The position numbers and the translations under genes were made by a program. A model generated the notes under the pieces. The model saw only the letters and a list, made by a program, of their open reading frames with translations. It was not told the origin of the DNA and searched no databases. Shown one piece after another: positions 39,607 to 44,457 of a DNA stretch of 44,457 nt. Source of the stretch: an uncultured Methylocystaceae bacterium (lineage in GTDB: Bacteria; Pseudomonadota; Alphaproteobacteria; Rhizobiales; Beijerinckiaceae); NCBI GenBank assembly GCA_937870755.1, contig CALMZV010000137.1, positions 1 through 44,457 on the forward strand. Direction: 5' to 3'. Within the stretch, counting starts at the first letter, position 1. Every line of letters begins with the position of its first letter.

Positions 39607-41139
39607 ATGAAAATTCGCGCTCAGATTGCGATGGTCCTGAACCTCGATAAATGCATCGGCTGCCACACCTGCTCGGTCACGTGCAAGAACGTATGGACGA
39701 GCCGCGAGGGCATGGAATACGCGTGGTTCAACAACGTCGAGACCAAGCCCGGCATCGGCTATCCGAAGGAATGGGAGAACCAGAAGCGCTGGAAGGGCGG
39801 CTGGCGGCGCAAGCCGAACGGCAGGATCGAGCCGCGCATCGGCTCCAAGTGGCGCATTCTCGCCAACATCTTCGCCAACCCGAACCTGCCCGAGATCGAC
39901 GACTATTACGAGCCCTTCACCTTCGACTACGAGCACCTCCAGAAGGCGCCCGAACTCGAGGCTTTCCCCACCGCACGCCCGCGTTCGCTCGTCTCCGGCG
40001 AGCGGATGGAGAAGATCGAATGGGGCCCGAACTGGGAGGAGATCCTCGGCGGCGAATTCTCCAAGCGCTCCAAGGACGCGAATTTCGAAGGCGTGCAGAA
40101 GGAAATGTACGGCCAGTTCGAAAACACGTTCATGATGTATCTGCCGCGCCTGTGCGAGCACTGCCTCAATCCGGCGTGCGTGGCCTCCTGCCCCTCGGGC
40201 GCGATCTACAAGCGCGAGGAGGACGGCATCGTTCTCATCGACCAGGACAAGTGCCGCGGCTGGCGCATGTGCGTGTCGGGCTGCCCGTACAAGAAGATTT
40301 ATTACAACTGGTCGAGCGGCAAGAGCGAGAAGTGCATCATGTGCTATCCGCGCATCGAGGTCGGCCAGCCGACCGTGTGCTCGGAAACCTGCGTCGGCCG
40401 CATCCGCTATCTGGGCGTCATGCTCTACGATGCGGACGCCATCGAACAGGCCGCCAGCGTGGCCGACGAGAAGGATCTCTACGAATACCAGCTCAAGGTG
40501 TTCAAGGACCCGAACGACCCGGCGGTGATCGCGCAGGCGCGCAAGGACGGCGTGCCGGAGGCCTGGATCGAATCCGCGCGCCTCTCGCCCATCTGGAAGA
40601 TGGCGATGGAATGGAAGGTCGCGTTCCCGCTCCATCCCGAATATCGCACGCTGCCGATGGTGTGGTACGTGCCGCCGCTCTCGCCGATCACGGCCGCCGC
40701 TGAGGCCGGCAAGATGGGCGTCGACGGCGCCATGCCCGACGTGCGCTCGCTGCGCATTCCGCTGCGCTATCTCGCCAACATGCTGACGGCGGGCGACGAG
40801 CGGCCGGTGGCGGAGGGCCTGGAACGCATGTTGGCCATGCGCGCCTACATGCGCGCGAAAACCGTCGACGGCGTGCTCGACGAGGCGATCGCCAAACGCG
40901 TCGGCCTCACGGGCCTGCAGATCGAGGACATGTATCGCTACATGGCGATCGCCAACTACGAGGACCGGTTCGTCATCCCGACCGCGCATCGCGAGGCGAC
41001 CGAAGACGCCTACGACCTGCGCGGCGCCTGCGGCTTCACCTTCGGCAACGGCTGCGCGCCGGGCGAGAACGAGGTCAACCTGTTCGGCGCCAGGACGCCG
41101 ACCGGCAAGCCCGCCAAGACGCCGATGGAGATCGCCTGA
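39607..41139 (+). CDS. narH: Respiratory nitrate reductase beta subunit
   Basis: The 510-residue electron-transfer subunit carries four cysteine clusters: CIGCHTCSVTCKNVW, CEHCLNPACVASCPSGA, CRGWRMCVSGCPYKK and CIMCYPRIEVGQPTVC...CVG. In the third, Trp replaces a ligand, giving the 3Fe-4S centre known in E. coli NarH. It carries electrons from NarI haem to NarG. Start is ATG at 39607, after an ATG (39602) that meets a stop at once. Its stop overlaps the narJ start by one base (TGATG), so narJ translation is coupled. Confidence 0.98.
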   Translation: MKIRAQIAMVLNLDKCIGCHTCSVTCKNVWTSREGMEYAWFNNVETKPGIGYPKEWENQKRWKGGWRRKPNGRIEPRIGSKWRILANIFANPNLPEIDDYYEPFTFDYEHLQKAPELEAFPTARPRSLVSGERMEKIEWGPNWEEILGGEFSKRSKDANFEGVQKEMYGQFENTFMMYLPRLCEHCLNPACVASCPSGAIYKREEDGIVLIDQDKCRGWRMCVSGCPYKKIYYNWSSGKSEKCIMCYPRIEVGQPTVCSETCVGRIRYLGVMLYDADAIEQAASVADEKDLYEYQLKVFKDPNDPAVIAQARKDGVPEAWIESARLSPIWKMAMEWKVAFPLHPEYRTLPMVWYVPPLSPITAAAEAGKMGVDGAMPDVRSLRIPLRYLANMLTAGDERPVAEGLERMLAMRAYMRAKTVDGVLDEAIAKRVGLTGLQIEDMYRYMAIANYEDRFVIPTAHREATEDAYDLRGACGFTFGNGCAPGENEVNLFGARTPTGKPAKTPMEIA

Positions 41140-41882
41140 TGAAAATCCTCAAAGCGCTGTCCGCGCTCCTCACCTATCCCACGGAAGACCTCGTCGCCGC
41201 GCTGCCGGAGATCCGCGCGCTCGTGCACGCGACGCCCGCGCTCGGCAAGGCCGATCGCGCCGGCCTCGACAAACTGGTCGACCTTCTCGCCGGCGGCGAT
41301 CTCTACGACCGGCAGGAGGCCTACGGCCTTCTGTTCGACCGCACGCGCTCGCTGTCGCTGCACCTGTTCGAACACGTGCACGGCGAAAGCCGCGATCGCG
41401 GGCAGGCGATGGTAGACCTCATCCGCGTTTACGAGGAAGGCGGCTATTCGCCGACCACGAAGGAACTGCCCGACTACCTTCCGCTGTTCCTGGAATTCGC
41501 TTCCACGCGCGCGCCGGCGCAGGCGCACGAACTCGTCGGCCAGCCGGCGCATGTCATCGCAGCCCTCGCCGAACGTCTGGCCAAGCGCGGCTCGCCCTAC
41601 GAGTCCGTGTTTCGCGCGCTGCTGACGCTGGCCAAGGCCAGGCCGGACGAAGAGGCGCTCGCCATCCTGCGTCAGGAGCCGGACCCCGAGCCCGACGATC
41701 TCGAAGCGCTGGACGCCGCGTGGGCGGAGGAAGAGGTGCGTTTCGGCGCGCAGGAGGCCGACGCCTGCGGCCGCGAGGGCCTCGTCGCCAAAGTGCGGCA
41801 GGCGCGCCGGCCCGCGCCCGGTCTCGAGCCATCCGCTTCCGGCCCGCGCACGATCATCCGCCACACCGGCGCCCGGCTCTGA
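41139..41882 (+). CDS. narJ: Nitrate reductase assembly chaperone
   Basis: The 247-residue helical chaperone matches NarJ/DmsD-like proteins (MKILKALSALLTYPTEDLVAALPEIRALV; LHLFEHVHGESRDRGQAMVDL; ELPDYLPLFLEFAS). It binds NarG during insertion of the molybdenum cofactor and docking to NarI, and is not part of the final enzyme. The start overlaps the narH stop. The C-terminal 40 residues (after about 205) are basic and Pro-rich and appear loosely conserved. Confidence 0.95.
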   Translation: MKILKALSALLTYPTEDLVAALPEIRALVHATPALGKADRAGLDKLVDLLAGGDLYDRQEAYGLLFDRTRSLSLHLFEHVHGESRDRGQAMVDLIRVYEEGGYSPTTKELPDYLPLFLEFASTRAPAQAHELVGQPAHVIAALAERLAKRGSPYESVFRALLTLAKARPDEEALAILRQEPDPEPDDLEALDAAWAEEEVRFGAQEADACGREGLVAKVRQARRPAPGLEPSASGPRTIIRHTGARL

Positions 41883-41900
41883 TTTTCATAAAGGTGCGTT

Positions 41901-42605
41901 ATGATCGCCTATCTCAATCACGCCCTCTACGGCTGGTATCCCTATCTCTGCCTCACCGTTTTCATCCTCGGATCGATCATCCGCTTCGACCGCGAGCAAT
42001 ACACGTGGAAGACCGGCTCCTCGCAGATGTTGCGCCAGCGGCAGATGCGCATCGGCTCCAACTTCTTCCACATCGGCATTCTGGTCATCTTCTTCGGACA
42101 TCTGGTCGGCCTGCTGACGCCGATCCAGGTGTTCGACGCGCTCGGCATATCGCACGGGTTCAAGCAGATGATGGCGATCGTCATCGGCGGTCTGGCGGGC
42201 CTCATGTGCCTCGTCGGCATTCTGATCCTGCTGCACCGGCGGCTGTTCGACCCGCGCATTCGCGCAAACTCCAGCTTCGGCGACACGGCGATTCTCGTCA
42301 TCCTGTTCGTTCAGCTGGTGCTCGGACTGCTCACCATCTTCGTCTCGCTCGGCCATCTCGACGGTCACGAAATGACGAAGTTCATGAGCTGGGCGCAGGG
42401 CGTTCTCACGCTCCAGACGGATGCGTGGAAACACGTGCAGGACGTGAACCCGCTGTTCAAGCTGCACCTGCTGCTCGGCATGACCATCTTCCTGCTGTTC
42501 CCGTTCACGCGTCTGGTGCACGCCTGGTCGGCGCCCATCTGGTATCTCGGCCGCAAGGGCTACCAGGTCGTGCGCACGCGCCGGAACCTTCAGGCCGCGA
42601 GGTGA
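41901..42605 (+). CDS. narI: Respiratory nitrate reductase gamma subunit (cytochrome b)
   Basis: The 234-residue inner-membrane protein has five hydrophobic helices. His57 and His67 (NFFHIGILVIFFGH) and His189 and His207 (FKLHLLLGM...RLVHAW) match the spacing of the four haem-b ligands of E. coli NarI (10 and 18 residues apart). It oxidises quinol on the periplasmic side and sends electrons to NarH. The ATG at 41901 is preceded by AAAGGTG. It lies 18 bases after narJ and four before the prolyl isomerase. Confidence 0.97.
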   Translation: MIAYLNHALYGWYPYLCLTVFILGSIIRFDREQYTWKTGSSQMLRQRQMRIGSNFFHIGILVIFFGHLVGLLTPIQVFDALGISHGFKQMMAIVIGGLAGLMCLVGILILLHRRLFDPRIRANSSFGDTAILVILFVQLVLGLLTIFVSLGHLDGHEMTKFMSWAQGVLTLQTDAWKHVQDVNPLFKLHLLLGMTIFLLFPFTRLVHAWSAPIWYLGRKGYQVVRTRRNLQAAR

Positions 42606-42609
42606 GATC

Positions 42610-43461
42610 ATGAGCGCGCAAGGCTCCGAAACCGGCTGCGCGGTCAAGCCCGCAGTTGCGGCCAGACCCAAGGTCGTCAGCGTGAACGGCGTGGTCGTGC
42701 CGCGCGCCGACATCGCGCGCGAGACGCAGAACCACCCCGCCGCCCGGCCCATCGATGCATGGCGCGCGGCCGCGCGCGCGCTGGTCGTACGCGAGCTTCT
42801 GTTGCAGGAAGCGCGCCGGCTCGCGCTCGTCGCCACCCCGCTGGAGGACGAAGAAGGCCGGCGCGAGACGGACGAGGAGGCGCTCATCCGTCAGGTCGTC
42901 GAACGCGAGGTGATCACGCCGCAGGCGGACGAAGCCGCATGCCGTCGCTACTACGACAACAACCGCGCCCGGTTTCGCTCGGCCGACCTTTACGAGGCGC
43001 GACACATTCTGCTGCCCGCCGATCCGAAAGACGAATCCGCGCGCGCCGAAACGCGCGCTCGCGCGCTGGCGATGATCGACGAAATCCAGCGCGCGCCGTC
43101 CTGTTTCGCGGAATTCGCGCAGAGCTTCTCCGCGTGCCCTTCGGGCGGGACGGGCGGCAGTCTCGGACAGATCGGCCCCGGCCAGACCGTGCCGGAGTTC
43201 GAGCGCGCGCTTGCCGCCGCGCCCCTGGGCGAGGTCGCGCCTGCGCCGTTCGAAACGCGCTACGGCTTCCACGTCGTGTGGGTGGACCGGCGCATCGAGG
43301 GCCGGGAACTGCCGTTCGAAATGGCGGCGCCGCGCATCGCGGAATGGTTGAACGAAAAGGTGCGCCGCACGGCCATCCGACAATACATTTCCATTCTCGC
43401 CGGCCGCGCGACGATCGCGGGCGTCGACATGGAGGCCGTCGAGGCCAACGCGCTTCAGTAA
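42610..43461 (+). CDS. Parvulin-type peptidyl-prolyl isomerase (NifM-like) of the nar operon
   Basis: The 283-residue cytoplasmic protein (no signal peptide) has an N-terminal helical region (SVNGVVVPRADIARETQNHPA..., about 20-75) and a C-terminal parvulin domain (about 125-225: YEARHILLPADP, GGTGGSLGQIGPGQTVPEFE, TRYGFHVVWVDRRIEG). Such genes often end narGHJI operons. It may help fold or insert a reductase subunit, by analogy with NifM for nitrogenase iron protein; the client is not known. It starts four bases after narI. Confidence 0.9.
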   Translation: MSAQGSETGCAVKPAVAARPKVVSVNGVVVPRADIARETQNHPAARPIDAWRAAARALVVRELLLQEARRLALVATPLEDEEGRRETDEEALIRQVVEREVITPQADEAACRRYYDNNRARFRSADLYEARHILLPADPKDESARAETRARALAMIDEIQRAPSCFAEFAQSFSACPSGGTGGSLGQIGPGQTVPEFERALAAAPLGEVAPAPFETRYGFHVVWVDRRIEGRELPFEMAAPRIAEWLNEKVRRTAIRQYISILAGRATIAGVDMEAVEANALQ

Positions 43462-43471
43462 GAGGTCCATC

Positions 43472-43816
43472 ATGCAGCTTGGCGCTCTGCTCGCCCGTCT
43501 CGAAGACGAAACCGACGCCGCGCGCGCGTTGCAGGCGCTGGGAGATGCGGCTCTGTCCGCCGAGGTCGCGCGGCTCGGCGCGGCGTTCGACGAAACGCCG
43601 GGCGAATACGTGGCCAACGCCGTGCGGCGTTTTGCGGCGACCGCCGGCGACGACGACTGGCTGGCGCTGATGGGCGCGGTCGAACGCACGAAGGATCCCG
43701 CGCAGGCCGCGCTCGACAGAATGCTGCGGTGGGCCTTCGGCAAGGATGCGGCGGCCGCGAACGCAACAGGCTGCGGCTGCGGAGCGGGCGCAGGCGACTG
43801 TCATGGGCCTGCCTGA
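43472..43816 (+). CDS. Small nar-operon protein with Cys-rich tail
   Basis: The 114-residue helical protein has acidic helices in its first 95 residues (LLARLEDETDAARALQALGD..., WLALMGAVERTKDPAQAALDRMLRWAFG) and an unusual C-terminus, CGCGAGAGDCHGPA, with Cys101, Cys103, Cys110 and His111, which could bind a metal. I know of similar small genes in nar operons but no function. The next gene overlaps it by 14 bases. The ATG at 43472 has AAGAGG upstream; it begins ten bases after the prolyl isomerase stop. Confidence 0.72.
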   Translation: MQLGALLARLEDETDAARALQALGDAALSAEVARLGAAFDETPGEYVANAVRRFAATAGDDDWLALMGAVERTKDPAQAALDRMLRWAFGKDAAAANATGCGCGAGAGDCHGPA

Positions 43817-44369
43817 CGCGCTCGGCCACGCGTCGCGCGCGCCTGTCGCCGGCGCCCTTCTAGCCGTCGCGCCCGAACGCGCCGATCTCATAGACCGTCC
43901 GCTCGAATTCTTTCTGGCCGACAACGACCGGCGTCGCGCGCTGTGCGGCGCGCTGCGGAGGATCGTGGATGCGCAGACCATGAGCCGCGCCGAGGCCCGC
44001 CGCCTGTCCGCCTTCCTCGTCCGCGACCTCGACCTGCGCCGGCGCGACGCGCTGGAGGACTTCTTTCCCGCCCTGCGCCGTCGCGCCCGGCCGACCGACG
44101 AACTCGAACCCGTTCTCGCGCGCCTGACGGAGGAGGGCCGGGCGCCCGACCGTCTGCGCAAGCAGCTCGAAAAGGCGCTGGCCGATCCGGCGGAGGGCGA
44201 AACGCTGAAGCTGCGCAAGCCGCTGACGGAAGCGATCCGCGCCTTCGTGGACCGCGAACTGCGCTGCGTGGCGATCGAGAACGGCATCGTGCTGGCGATC
44301 GCCGGCCTGCGCCTCCAGCCCGCCGACCTCGCCGCCATCAGCGCGGGAATGAGGGGACGCAGGGCGTAG
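43803..44369 (+). CDS. Hemerythrin-like (HHE) protein lacking iron ligands
   Basis: The 188-residue protein ends the nar cluster. Its pattern follows, from memory, the hemerythrin-domain proteins found in other nar operons: LEFFLADNDRRRALC, FLVRDLDLRRRDALEDFFPALRRR, LTEEGRAPDRLRKQLE and FVDRELRCVAIENGIVLAIAG. The positions that normally hold the iron ligands are Asn41, Arg79, Ala83, Gly112 and Cys155; only Glu159 remains. Just one His (His9) occurs in the whole protein. The ATG at 43803 lies 14 bases inside the preceding gene; a longer start at 43746 in the same frame is less likely. The frame is intact, so the protein may be structural or regulatory rather than oxygen- or NO-binding. Confidence 0.68.
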   Translation: MGLPDALGHASRAPVAGALLAVAPERADLIDRPLEFFLADNDRRRALCGALRRIVDAQTMSRAEARRLSAFLVRDLDLRRRDALEDFFPALRRRARPTDELEPVLARLTEEGRAPDRLRKQLEKALADPAEGETLKLRKPLTEAIRAFVDRELRCVAIENGIVLAIAGLRLQPADLAAISAGMRGRRA

Positions 44370-44428
44370 CGCACGGGCGATCCGCCCCGCCTTCAGGCGC
44401 GTTTCCCGAACACATCCAACGGCGTTGC

Positions 44429-44457
44429 TGGTGCTGCGAGAGAGGATTGAACTCTCG
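44429..44457 (-). tRNA. 3' end of a tRNA gene, cut by the window edge
   Basis: On the minus strand the last 29 bases read as a TΨC arm and acceptor end: stem GAGAG with CTCTC around the loop TTCAATC, then TCGCAGC, discriminator A and encoded CCA. The anticodon lies outside the window, so the amino acid cannot be named. Confidence 0.8.

Noticed and set aside
35683-40989. A 1768-codon open frame on the minus strand across narG and narH
   Set aside because: It is antisense to two genes with perfect family motifs. Its translation is Arg/His/Ala/Val-rich without any domain, as expected for the complement of G/C-rich coding DNA.
43803-44369. Hemerythrin-like gene as a pseudogene
   Set aside because: The frame is intact, overlaps its neighbour in an operon-like way and keeps the domain pattern; only ligand positions changed.

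Overview
The window is a high-G+C stretch (about two-thirds or more G+C by eye) from an alphaproteobacterium, most likely a member of the Hyphomicrobiales (Rhizobiales). The pointers are the ALA-synthase form of hemA, a PodJ-like polarity protein, a porin-family beta-barrel protein of the Omp25/Omp31 type, a TauE/SafE plus TIGR02186 gene pair, and a narR-narKGHJI cluster like that of Paracoccus. The species cannot be named from the sequence. No prophage, transposase, CRISPR array or complete tRNA was seen. A partial tRNA is cut by the right edge.

Layout. 1-1560: 3' part of an OmpA-family envelope protein with a long Pro/Ala-rich stretch. 1741-4240: cyclopropane-fatty-acid synthase (minus) and two small secreted Pro/Gly-rich proteins (plus) ending in a strong terminator. 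4411-6891: hemA and an outer-membrane beta-barrel gene, each with its own terminator. 6884-8462: AbrB-type membrane protein and mscL (minus). 8572-12114: a very large sensor kinase combining a sodium/solute-symporter-like domain, PAS, kinase and receiver. 12119-13783: isomerase and two hotdog thioesterases (minus). 13855-19885: a fatty-acid beta-oxidation operon (acyl-CoA dehydrogenase, thiolase, FadJ-type bifunctional enzyme) below a MerR regulator, with a perfect palindrome between regulator and operon. 20298-24020: PodJ-like protein with Sel1 repeats. 24192-26281: TauE/SafE permease, TIGR02186 protein and a small secreted protein. 26343-29053: a long-chain-type acyl-CoA dehydrogenase coupled to a phosphotransferase/P-loop kinase fusion. 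29370-32043: a small hypothetical protein, a thiamine-binding-type protein and 2,4-dienoyl-CoA reductase.

32084-44369: the nitrate-respiration locus. A Crp/Fnr-type regulator (NarR-like, without the FNR iron-sulfur cysteines) is divergent from narK-narG-narH-narJ-narI, followed by a parvulin-type prolyl isomerase, a small protein with a Cys-rich tail and a hemerythrin-like protein. NarK is a single 919-residue fusion of two transporters. The divergent promoter region holds a perfect FNR-type box (TTGAT-TCAA-ATCAA) and a second perfect palindrome (TTGAC-CGAG-GTCAA). Together these genes would import nitrate, export nitrite, and assemble and run a membrane-bound respiratory nitrate reductase when oxygen is low.

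The most unusual item is the last gene of the nar cluster. Its sequence follows the hemerythrin (HHE) pattern but every position where I expect an iron-binding histidine has been replaced; the whole protein has a single histidine. Also worth attention are the palindromic operator of the beta-oxidation operon, the nar promoter architecture, and the CcrM/CtrA-like sites ahead of the PodJ-like gene.
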